From positions 18,234-82,233 of the forward strand of contig CALCNZ010000107.1 of NCBI GenBank assembly GCA_937897625.1: DNA of 64,000 bases, in the 5' to 3' direction. How positions within the stretch are numbered: the first letter of the stretch is position 1; every line of letters starts with the position of its first letter. The stretch comes from an uncultured Flavobacteriales bacterium (lineage in GTDB: Bacteria; Bacteroidota; Bacteroidia; Flavobacteriales_D; Sanyastnellaceae). Below the pieces are notes generated by a model that was not told where the DNA came from, searched no databases, and saw only the letters and a program-made list of their open reading frames with translations. Shown piece by piece: positions 1-7,449 of this stretch. The position numbers and the translations under genes are program-made.

Positions 1-68
1 AGCGACAACACGCTAAGAATGATAGCCTCGTCATCGACAAGAATTATGTATCGCTTTCCTCTTTTCAA
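1..68 (-). CDS. Response regulator, N-terminal fragment (cut by window edge)
   Basis: Reading leftwards from a TTG at 68-66, the sequence encodes KRGKRYIILVDDEAIILSVL and runs off the window. The hydrophobic strand followed by V-D-D-E is the first beta strand and acidic pocket of a CheY-like receiver domain. An in-frame TAA lies eight codons upstream of the TTG, and no ATG or GTG lies between them, so TTG is the best start. The gene lies 76 bases downstream of the hybrid kinase on the same strand and is plausibly its phosphorelay partner. The output domain lies outside the window, so its type (LytTR, NarL, Fis or receiver-only) is unknown. Confidence 0.6.
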   Translation of the reverse strand, partial: MKRGKRYIILVDDEAIILSVLS

Positions 69-144
69 GTGATCAATTATTACTTTGCAAGATTAAGCTA
101 TAAACATCGATTACACTCCGATTTCAACAGCTATAATTTCTAGG

Positions 145-2127
145 TTACCCCACAAGTTTACGCAGACCAACAATCGCCTCCTTTCCCTTCACAATAACCG
201 TATTAATGGCTGTTTTCGCCAACGTTGAAAGACCTTCGGTTTTCAGCTCGTTAGAAATTCCTGCAAAGGACAAGCCTTCCGGACGAACACCAATAATTTC
301 CATGCTCGCTTTAAGTTGATGAAGTTCATGTCTAAGCGCCAATAAGTCTGATCCTACTAAAGCCAACTCCAAGCGATCCAATTGAGGGGGCAAGTGTTCG
401 AGGTAACCATTCACCACATCTTTCAAAACATTAATGTCGTTGCCCACATATTGCTTCAGCATGGAAAGATCTAATTCTCGCTCGCTTGAAAATTCTACTT
501 GCAACAAATCGGCTGTTTCCTCTTCCTTGCTCCATTTCTTCATCACTTCTACCAAGGCTCTTTCAGAATAGGGCTTCACCAAATAATCATTCATTCCAGC
601 CTGCTTGCAAATTTCAACTTCCTCGCGCATGGCGTTTGCGCTTAATCCAATAATTGGAATAGAATATTTCAGATCTTCACGAATAAATTTTGTTGCTTCT
701 AAGCCATCTAGAATAGGCATTTGTACGTCCATAAGAACAATATCAAATTCTTTTTCTTGAATCAAATCAATAGCCTCTTGTCCGTTATGAGCAATGGATA
801 CGACTACTTCACATTTCTTCAGGATTACCTGCAATACCATTCGGTTCAACTCATTGTCTTCAACGGCCAACACCCGAAGACCTTTGAGTGATTTCTGTAA
901 ATCAGTCATTTCAACTATATCTTGTTTAGTTTTCTCGTTCGATATTCTCATTGGAATTCGAATATCTACCCGCGTCCCCTTTCCTTTTTCACTTTCAATC
1001 TGAATGGTTCCGCCCATAATCTGAACAATGCTTCGCGCTATACTCAGGCCTAAACCACTTCCTCCAAACTTTCTTGTTATACTCGCGTCTTCTTGTGAAA
1101 ACGCTTCGAAGACCTTCGCCAAATAGGCCATATCCATTCCAACTCCCGTGTCTTCAACCGAGAATGAAACCCAACAAATGTCGTTTTCACCCCTCTCCAA
1201 TTTCGAGGTTACTCGAACGTATCCCGAATTGGTGAATTTGATAGCATTTCCGACTATGTTGAAGAGTACCTGACTTAAACGATGCGGGTCGCCGAGGTGC
1301 ATAATTCCGCGATCATCCATCAATTCAATATCCAATGAAATATCTGAAAGCCGCGCTTTTTCTTCAAAAATGCTCAGCGTTCGACGAATACTTTCGTTTA
1401 GATTGAATGTGGTCGTCTCGATACTGAATTTTCCGGATTCAATTTTTGAAATGTCTAACACGTCGTTAATAATCGAAAGCAACGTGGAAGAAGCCGACCG
1501 CATAATATCTATGAAATAACGCTGATCTGCGTCGAGCTTCGATTGCGCCAACTGTTCGGCCATTCCAACAATTCCATTCAGCGGGGTGCGAATTTCATGA
1601 CTCATATTCGCGAGGAACATAGCCTTCGCTTTCGAAGAATCTTCTGCTTTACGTTTGGCTTCTATTAGCTCAAACTCCATTTCTTTTAAATGGGTAATGT
1701 CCCAATGAATGCCAATTGAACCGTGTATATTGCCGTCATCGCCCAACAATGGCGCAGCGCTAACCAGCCAATAACGGGGTTCTTTCTTTTTGTTTAAAAC
1801 GCGAAGTTCATAAACGTCTTCTTCACCCTCAATGCGTGAGGCATTGCGAACCTTCATGCGTTCCTTCTCTTGCTCATCTAGCAACAATTCACCACCGTCT
1901 TTTCCAAATAACTCATCTAAAGAAAAACCACTCATTTCACAAAACGCCTCGTTCGCACGAATAATAATACCGCTGGGCTCAACCTCTAATAATCCCAAAC
2001 GAAAATTATCGATAATTCCCTTAAACTTCGCCTCGCGATTAATTAAGAGCTTCTCTGACGTTCCGGAAGATTGCTCCAATTCCGCAACGCGCTGGCGTAA
2101 ATATTTTATTTCTTCCTCTTGAGTCAT
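145..2127 (-). CDS. Hybrid sensor histidine kinase (PAS-HisKA-HATPase-REC-HPt)
   Basis: A 660-residue phosphorelay kinase. A short N-terminal coiled coil (about 1-35) leads into a PAS domain (about 36-150). The dimerisation/phosphoacceptor helix has H177 in SHEIRTPLNG. The ATP-binding domain has its N box around NIVGNAIKFTN and glycine boxes DTGVG and GGSGLGL. The receiver domain (about 417-530) has phosphoacceptor D467 in VLMDVQMP. The C-terminal HPt domain has H603 in HQLKAS. No transmembrane segment or signal peptide is visible, so it should be a cytoplasmic sensor. Having HisKA, REC and HPt in one chain implies an internal His-Asp-His relay that passes phosphate to a separate regulator, and a regulator gene starts just downstream. 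The ligand sensed by the PAS domain is unknown. Confidence 0.95.
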   Translation of the reverse strand: MTQEEEIKYLRQRVAELEQSSGTSEKLLINREAKFKGIIDNFRLGLLEVEPSGIIIRANEAFCEMSGFSLDELFGKDGGELLLDEQEKERMKVRNASRIEGEEDVYELRVLNKKKEPRYWLVSAAPLLGDDGNIHGSIGIHWDITHLKEMEFELIEAKRKAEDSSKAKAMFLANMSHEIRTPLNGIVGMAEQLAQSKLDADQRYFIDIMRSASSTLLSIINDVLDISKIESGKFSIETTTFNLNESIRRTLSIFEEKARLSDISLDIELMDDRGIMHLGDPHRLSQVLFNIVGNAIKFTNSGYVRVTSKLERGENDICWVSFSVEDTGVGMDMAYLAKVFEAFSQEDASITRKFGGSGLGLSIARSIVQIMGGTIQIESEKGKGTRVDIRIPMRISNEKTKQDIVEMTDLQKSLKGLRVLAVEDNELNRMVLQVILKKCEVVVSIAHNGQEAIDLIQEKEFDIVLMDVQMPILDGLEATKFIREDLKYSIPIIGLSANAMREEVEICKQAGMNDYLVKPYSERALVEVMKKWSKEEETADLLQVEFSSERELDLSMLKQYVGNDINVLKDVVNGYLEHLPPQLDRLELALVGSDLLALRHELHQLKASMEIIGVRPEGLSFAGISNELKTEGLSTLAKTAINTVIVKGKEAIVGLRKLVG

Positions 2128-2143
2128 TGGCTTGCTAATTTAG

Positions 2144-2175
2144 ACACAAACTGCCTATGCAGGTACACAAACTGC
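2144..2175 (-). repeat. Paired 11-bp direct repeats in the kinase promoter
   Basis: ACACAAACTGC occurs at 2144-2154 and again at 2165-2175, exactly 21 bp apart (about two helical turns). Read on the kinase strand each copy is GCAGTTTGTGT. The pair ends 17 bases before the kinase ATG and lies directly upstream of a weak -7-like box (TAAATTAG). The core GCAGTTTGT fits eight of nine positions of the published LytTR consensus [TA][AC][CA]GTTN[AG][TG], and LytTR sites come in pairs 12-13 bp apart, as here. The binding protein is inferred. Confidence 0.55.
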
Positions 2176-2190
2176 ATTATTTATTTCATG

Positions 2191-2214
2191 AAAAAACCCC
2201 TTCGAGCGAAGGGG
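2191..2214 (-). terminator. Rho-independent terminator of the lipoprotein gene
   Basis: The inverted repeat CCCCTTCG-AG-CGAAGGGG (2197-2214) is followed, on the minus strand, by six T residues (2196-2191). It lies 26 bases beyond the stop codon of the lipoprotein gene at 2241 and ahead of the kinase promoter, so it separates the two transcription units. Confidence 0.85.
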
Positions 2215-2240
2215 TTGTCTCATACCTAACTAACCTAAAC

Positions 2241-2738
2241 TTATATTTCTGATGCCTTCTCCCAAGTCATTTGAAGGAAAAACTTCGCTCCATCTGCTTG
2301 AAGAATGTATTCGTCTTGTTGGAAAGCGTCTGCCACATTTAAGGTTTCAACACTCAAAATATTGCCAGATGCCGATTTCATTGTGAAAGTATATTCGTCT
2401 GCTTGAAGAATAATTCCAGGATACCATTTGAACATGTTGTCGCCAGCAGCCATTACATCTATCGCTGCAAAAACCACTTCACCGCTCTTATCTGCTATTT
2501 CAATCTTCACCCCTTGAAGGTTAGCGTTAGCACCCTCTGGCTGAAGCCACACGAAGTTCAATTTAGCTACGTCTTCACCCAATACCGCTGTAGGTGCAGT
2601 TTCTGCTGGTGTTGCAACACTTGAAGTAGTGTCTGCTACGGTTACTGGTGATGAAGGCATGTAGAATTCTTTCTGACAAGACACAAGGCTAAGAGAAAGA
2701 ATTGCTGCGAAGATGGAAGTTGTGATAGCGTTTTTCAT
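2241..2738 (-). CDS. Small lipoprotein of unknown function
   Basis: A 165-residue protein with a type II signal peptide: hydrophobic core AAILSLSL followed by the lipobox LVSC, with lipidated C21. A Ser/Thr/Ala-rich linker (about 28-50) precedes a compact domain of alternating hydrophobic beta strands (about 55-160). That domain could be Ig-like, for example around GVKIEIADKSGEVVF and DEYTFTMKSASG, but I do not recognise a family. It should be anchored in the inner or outer membrane, facing the periplasm or the surface. It follows the SBBP-repeat gene by 77 bases on the same strand and ends at a strong terminator. Confidence 0.75.
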   Translation of the reverse strand: MKNAITTSIFAAILSLSLVSCQKEFYMPSSPVTVADTTSSVATPAETAPTAVLGEDVAKLNFVWLQPEGANANLQGVKIEIADKSGEVVFAAIDVMAAGDNMFKWYPGIILQADEYTFTMKSASGNILSVETLNVADAFQQDEYILQADGAKFFLQMTWEKASEI

Positions 2739-2776
2739 AAGTCAAATAGGTTATGCTTCTTTTACCCCTACTGACC

Positions 2777-2817
2777 AGAAAAGGTTACACTTTTCTCAAA
2801 AAAAATTCATTTTTTTT
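2777..2817. other. AT-rich inverted repeats between the SBBP gene and the lipoprotein gene
   Basis: The 77 bases between the two minus-strand genes hold AGAAAA...TTTTCT at about 2777-2796 and, nearest the SBBP stop codon, a run of about nine A facing a run of about nine T across a four-base loop (about 2799-2817). These could fold as weak terminators or mark the end of the SBBP transcript. No GC-rich stem is present. Confidence 0.35.
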
Positions 2818-5800
2818 ATTTCGATACTGAAAATGGAATCGGAGTGAAGACGCCATCGCCTTCAAACCTCAGTAAATACTGGCCATTCGCTAAATTCGAA
2901 ACATTCAGAGAACTTTGCTCAGCAAATAAATTTTCTTGCTGAACCACTCTTCCTGAGAGATCATAAATGCGATATAAACGGGCAGAATGGGTTCCCAAAG
3001 TGAAATTCAATAACCCTTCAGTCGGATTCGGATACAGCTTAGGCTCAGTGGCAGAGGCTTCATCTATTCCAACACAACACACATAAATAACCTGAGTGTC
3101 TCTGTTCGTGCAGCCATTTCCGTCTACATAATTGTAGGTAATGGAGTAGTAGCCTGGGGCCACTAACTCTGGATAAAACATATTTCCGCTCACGCCAAAT
3201 CCTGTATAATACCCACCCGCTGGAATACCTGTCATCTCTACCGGCGGATCTCCGGCCATTACGGTATCCTGTGAGAGAAAGAGAACTGTCGGTTCGAACA
3301 ACACGTAATAATCGAACACATCAGATGTATTCGAACATCCGTTAGCATCTGTATACGTGTAATAAACTTGGTGAGCTCCGCCGCCAGCTAAACCTGGGTC
3401 AATGGTATTTCCTACAATGCCATCGCCAACATACGTTCCTCCAATTGGCAAACCAACTATACCCACTGGGTCTGCCGAAATACAAATGCTGTCTGTCGAA
3501 AGTCCCATAGCTACTTCAGGTATATCGTTCACATGAACACTTAACTGATTGCTGCTTCCTTCACAACCAAACTCGTTCACACCTGTGCATGAATAATTTC
3601 CTGTTTGGGTAACGTTAATACTCGGAGTAAGTTCTCCGCCATTCCATTCATAACTTAATCCACCCGTTGCTGTAAGATTCAAAGAAGAGTTGCCACAAAA
3701 CGTTAGTGGTCCGTCTGCCGAAATAGAAATGGTTGGCTGAGGTAATACCGTAAAATTATAGTCGTCTGAACGCGTGCTGCAACCTGGGGTAGTCGTTCCA
3801 ATTAAATACACCACCATAGGCGCATCTACTTCAAGCGCTGCAGTCGTGTCTCCTGTAGACCATAGAAAATGATCGGCTCCACCCGCGCACAAAATGGCAG
3901 ATTTGCCATCACAAAAAATTGTATCGCCTGTAATGTGAACCGTTAGATACGGGTAGTTGCAATTCTTTACCTTCCCGAAGAAGGCTTCTTCGCCACCGTT
4001 ATTCGTGGCTTCGTATCCTCCAACAGCAATGTTCGCAGAGGCAGAGCTTCCGGCAAAGTACATTTCCTGATTGGCATTAATTACAAGATCGCTCACCGAC
4101 TCATCGGCGCTTCCTCCTAAATACGAGCTCCAATAACGAGCCCCGTCAATGGAATATCCAGCAAAAACAATATCGGTTAATCCGCCATTTGTGTTCTGAA
4201 AGCCATTGTCGCCTAAATTGGAAGAGGTTGAATTCCCTGTTATGAAAATACTCCCAGCGGCATCTGTTGTAACTCCCCAAAGCGATTCGTTTCCCGAACC
4301 TCCGTAGTAGGTCTTCCAATTCACTGCCCCGTCAATGGTGTAAGAAGCTAAATATCCATCGAAACTTCCACCGCCATTGAACACCTGCGCAGCGCCCGGG
4401 GTAGAGATCCCACTTATTGAACCCGACTTTCCAACAACATACAAGCGATCTGCCGTAACATGAATAGCTTCTGCGCGGTCTTCGCTTGTTCCACCTATGT
4501 AAGACGCCCATGCAATGGTATTACTTGTATTTATTTTTGCGAAAAAGCCATCGTATGCGCCACCACCGTATGTGTTCTGCGCGCCTCCAACAGCCATGCC
4601 TGCAGAAGAACTTGTGGTTCCTGTAAAATATAAATTGAAGTCGCTAGTAGCTACAATGTCACCTGCCAATTCAGCACCGCTTCCACCAAAATAAGAGTAT
4701 CGAAGAAGGAATCCACCGGGATCAATCATACCTATATAGAAATCACTCGCACCGCCGCCATTAGAAGCTTGTAGCGCATCCATGGTTATTAAATCAGTGG
4801 AACTTGTTTCACCAATAAAGTAAACCTCGCCTTGAAATCCAACCGACAGAGAGGTAATTTGCTCGTCACCGCTTCCGCCATAATAAGAGCACCATTCCAA
4901 TGTTCCGTCTGGAAACAATTTCAAAATAAACCCATCTTTCGGACCGCCGCCGTATACAATCTGCTGACTTGAAGAGGCAAATGCCGACATTGAACTTGTG
5001 CTTCCTGCTACATAAATTCCTCCGTATGGATCAACCACAATGTCGTTTCCAACATCGTTTCCGGTTTTGCCGTAATATGTTGCCCATTGGCGTTGATTCA
5101 AGGCGTTGAACTTCACCACATACACGTCGTTGCTTCCGCCCAACAAACCCTGGTAACCCAAGTAAGAAATCAATGTTGTTGAATTGGTAGCTCCTGTTAA
5201 ATAGTAGTCTCCGTTCGCATCGGTGAAAATTCCACGTGAATCGTCTAACCCAGTCCCGCCGTAATACGAAGTCCAAATAACTTCCGGGTCCAAGACAAGC
5301 TCTCCGGTAGTATTCGCAGGAATTTCAAATTGAAATGTATTTCCGTTTACAATAAAATTTCCTTCTATATTTTTTTCTTGGTTGAAGTAAACCGGCTTCG
5401 CATCGTTCACTTGACCCATTTCCCCTTTAATTCGAAGGCTTCCATTGGAACACTTTTCCAATTCTTTCGCTCCTTCAACTTCCATGTTAATTTGCTTAGC
5501 AGCGCGCGCGTTCTCAGCAATAAATTCGTATTTCAATCCGGATTCGGTGATGTATATTCTCCAGTCTACGCCCGGATAAATATCCGAAACACGCACTTCT
5601 TGAAACGCGTTCACGGCATTCGGTTTTCCATCTACAAAATAATTTTCTGTATATGAAGACTCCTGCAATCCTTTCGCAACAGCACTTGCAGAGCATCCCT
5701 TCCAATTTACATCTACACGCTCGGCGTAAACTCCTTCGTTGTTGTAGCGTTTGAACTGGTAGGTTAATCCGCTCTTTCGAACGAACACATCCATTTCAGA

Positions 5801-5953
5801 AGTTGTGTAGGTAAACAAAACGGAACGGTCTTGAAGTCCTTTTTCGTTTTTTACCTGCCCATTGTTTTCAATGAAAAAACGATCGTTTGCTAACGCGAAG
5901 TTGCAAGAGAGCGTAACAACAGCAGTGAGGAATAGTGTGTAGAAAGATTTCAT
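2816..5953 (-). CDS. SBBP-repeat beta-propeller protein with T9SS sorting domain
   Basis: A 1045-residue secreted protein. It has a signal peptide (about 1-22, cleavage after NFALA) and an N-terminal domain (about 23-220) of the kind that precedes SBBP repeats. Seven beta-propeller repeats follow (about 225-665), each with the theme W-x-S/T-Y-Y/I-G-G-x-G-x-D and a closing Y-x-x-G-x-T. After these come Ig/PKD-like Gly- and Cys-containing segments with repeated CXGXSSXL patterns, then a type A T9SS sorting domain (about 972-1045) opening with KLYPNPTEG and ending in a short basic tail. By family knowledge this is cargo exported by the type IX system and attached to, or released from, the cell surface. 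The ligand is unknown. Adhesion is a reasonable guess. Confidence 0.9.
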   Translation of the reverse strand: MKSFYTLFLTAVVTLSCNFALANDRFFIENNGQVKNEKGLQDRSVLFTYTTSEMDVFVRKSGLTYQFKRYNNEGVYAERVDVNWKGCSASAVAKGLQESSYTENYFVDGKPNAVNAFQEVRVSDIYPGVDWRIYITESGLKYEFIAENARAAKQINMEVEGAKELEKCSNGSLRIKGEMGQVNDAKPVYFNQEKNIEGNFIVNGNTFQFEIPANTTGELVLDPEVIWTSYYGGTGLDDSRGIFTDANGDYYLTGATNSTTLISYLGYQGLLGGSNDVYVVKFNALNQRQWATYYGKTGNDVGNDIVVDPYGGIYVAGSTSSMSAFASSSQQIVYGGGPKDGFILKLFPDGTLEWCSYYGGSGDEQITSLSVGFQGEVYFIGETSSTDLITMDALQASNGGGASDFYIGMIDPGGFLLRYSYFGGSGAELAGDIVATSDFNLYFTGTTSSSAGMAVGGAQNTYGGGAYDGFFAKINTSNTIAWASYIGGTSEDRAEAIHVTADRLYVVGKSGSISGISTPGAAQVFNGGGSFDGYLASYTIDGAVNWKTYYGGSGNESLWGVTTDAAGSIFITGNSTSSNLGDNGFQNTNGGLTDIVFAGYSIDGARYWSSYLGGSADESVSDLVINANQEMYFAGSSASANIAVGGYEATNNGGEEAFFGKVKNCNYPYLTVHITGDTIFCDGKSAILCAGGADHFLWSTGDTTAALEVDAPMVVYLIGTTTPGCSTRSDDYNFTVLPQPTISISADGPLTFCGNSSLNLTATGGLSYEWNGGELTPSINVTQTGNYSCTGVNEFGCEGSSNQLSVHVNDIPEVAMGLSTDSICISADPVGIVGLPIGGTYVGDGIVGNTIDPGLAGGGAHQVYYTYTDANGCSNTSDVFDYYVLFEPTVLFLSQDTVMAGDPPVEMTGIPAGGYYTGFGVSGNMFYPELVAPGYYSITYNYVDGNGCTNRDTQVIYVCCVGIDEASATEPKLYPNPTEGLLNFTLGTHSARLYRIYDLSGRVVQQENLFAEQSSLNVSNLANGQYLLRFEGDGVFTPIPFSVSK

Positions 5954-6066
5954 GCGCGAGTATATTCGGTGTTACGCTAAAGTAGAAATTAGGTTACACC
6001 CAAACCGAACGTTCATTCGAACCTTACAAACGTTGCAATGTTAACTCTGCATTACATCGCAAAGCG

Positions 6067-6126
6067 GTCGTCGCATAGCGTCATCCACGAAGTGGTCATC
6101 GCGCAGCGTCATCCACGAAGTGGTAA
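6067..6126. repeat. Two-copy 28-bp tandem repeat downstream of rodA
   Basis: Unit 1 (6067-6094) and unit 2 (6095-6122) are 28 bp each and differ at only two positions. A partial third unit begins at 6123 and merges with the rodA stop codon. Each unit contains two small dyads, CGC-GCA-GCG (imperfect in unit 1) and CCAC-GAA-GTGG, joined by GTCATC. The rest of the 173-base gap (5954-6126) is AT-rich and should hold the promoter of the SBBP gene. I see no clear -7 box there apart from an imperfect TACTTTAG near 5980. Confidence 0.6.
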
Positions 6127-7449
6127 TCATCTAAAGATGCTGAGTCGCTCCGCGTCTAATCGAATCATAATAAACAGCAACATCGTAAACGCCATAAGCG
6201 AAGATCCGCCGTAACTGAAGAATGGCAAGGGAATGCCAATAATAGGAGCCAATCCCAGCACCATTCCAATGTTAATGAGCAGGTGCATGAATATGATGGC
6301 TGCCACGCAATAGCCGTAAACACGGGAGAATTGAGAACGTTGCCTTTCGGCCAAAACTACCAATCTATAAATTAGCGCAAAAAACAAAAGAATTACGGTA
6401 ACGCTGCCCAAGAATCCCCACTCTTCAGCCACCGCGCTAAAAATAAAATCGGTCCATTGTTCCGGCACGTAGTTATTCTGAGTCATCGGGCCCTGATGAA
6501 ATCCTCTTCCAACTAAACCTCCCGAACCCACAGTAATCTTGGCCATCTCTGAATTGTAGGTCGCGTCTTCGCGTTCTACCGGTAGCGAGAGCATAACATA
6601 AATTCGCTCTTTGTGGTGCTTTTCAAGCACATTGTCTACAATGTAATTAATGGAAAACGCAAGACTCGAAGCTAAGATCAACGATATAACGGTAACCGAA
6701 TAGAGCATTCTTCTTGATCTTGGCACAACAAAGTTCCGAACGAAAATCAAAGCAAGTATAGACAATCCGAAAAGGGAAAGTATGAAGGTCCAAATAGAAC
6801 TCATTTCTCCAAAATAAGGATACGTTGTTCTTCCCGCTCCAATAACAATACTCAATGTCCCAATTACTACACTTGCGAAACCCGCAATAAGCACATTGCC
6901 CGACATGCCCTCGCGATACATCACTAAAATGAATGCGAGGAAAGTTAACAAGGAACCCACATCGGGCTGGAGTAAAATTAAACATGCTGGTAACCCAATA
7001 ATTGCGAAGGCTTGAATTCGGGTCCGCAAATTTTTCAATTGCATTCCCGAGCTGGAAATAAATTTAGAGAGAAACAAACCAACGCCAATCTTCGAAAACT
7101 CGCTGGGTTGAATTCCAAAAGCTCCTATACCGAACCATGCTTTAGCACCGTTCACTTCCTTCCCTACAACCAAGACCAACATAAGTAACAGCACGAAGAA
7201 GAGATAAATGTAAATCGCCAACTTGTTGAATACTTCTGCGTCTAAATAAAGGATGATTACAATTAAAAAAACACAGACGCCTATCCAAACAAGCTGCTTA
7301 CCATACTCTTCCGAAAAAGCAAACGGACTTGGAACAAGTGGGTTATACGCAGCGCTATAGATCGAAAGCCAACCGAACAAAACCAACGTCCCGTAGAGCG
7401 CAACTGTGCCCAAATCGAGTTGTAATTTTTGTTTGTTCGAAGCAGCCAT
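6127..7449 (-). CDS. rodA: RodA peptidoglycan glycosyltransferase
   Basis: A 440-residue SEDS-family polytopic membrane protein with about ten hydrophobic segments. Family landmarks are NGAKAWFGIG followed by IQPSEFSKIG in the middle, and the C-terminal stretch PIIGIPLPFFSYGGSS, the signature of FtsW/RodA/SpoVE. By family knowledge it polymerises lipid II into glycan strands in the elongasome together with the PBP2 encoded just upstream. Its start codon overlaps the mrdA stop by one base (TAATG). It is the last gene of the mreB-mreC-mreD-mrdA-rodA operon. RodA rather than FtsW is chosen because of this context. Confidence 0.95.
   Translation of the reverse strand: MAASNKQKLQLDLGTVALYGTLVLFGWLSIYSAAYNPLVPSPFAFSEEYGKQLVWIGVCVFLIVIILYLDAEVFNKLAIYIYLFFVLLLMLVLVVGKEVNGAKAWFGIGAFGIQPSEFSKIGVGLFLSKFISSSGMQLKNLRTRIQAFAIIGLPACLILLQPDVGSLLTFLAFILVMYREGMSGNVLIAGFASVVIGTLSIVIGAGRTTYPYFGEMSSIWTFILSLFGLSILALIFVRNFVVPRSRRMLYSVTVISLILASSLAFSINYIVDNVLEKHHKERIYVMLSLPVEREDATYNSEMAKITVGSGGLVGRGFHQGPMTQNNYVPEQWTDFIFSAVAEEWGFLGSVTVILLFFALIYRLVVLAERQRSQFSRVYGYCVAAIIFMHLLINIGMVLGLAPIIGIPLPFFSYGGSSLMAFTMLLFIMIRLDAERLSIFR

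Noticed and set aside
6067..6126. CRISPR-like direct repeats
   Set aside because: There are only two full units, with no spacers between them and no cas genes nearby.
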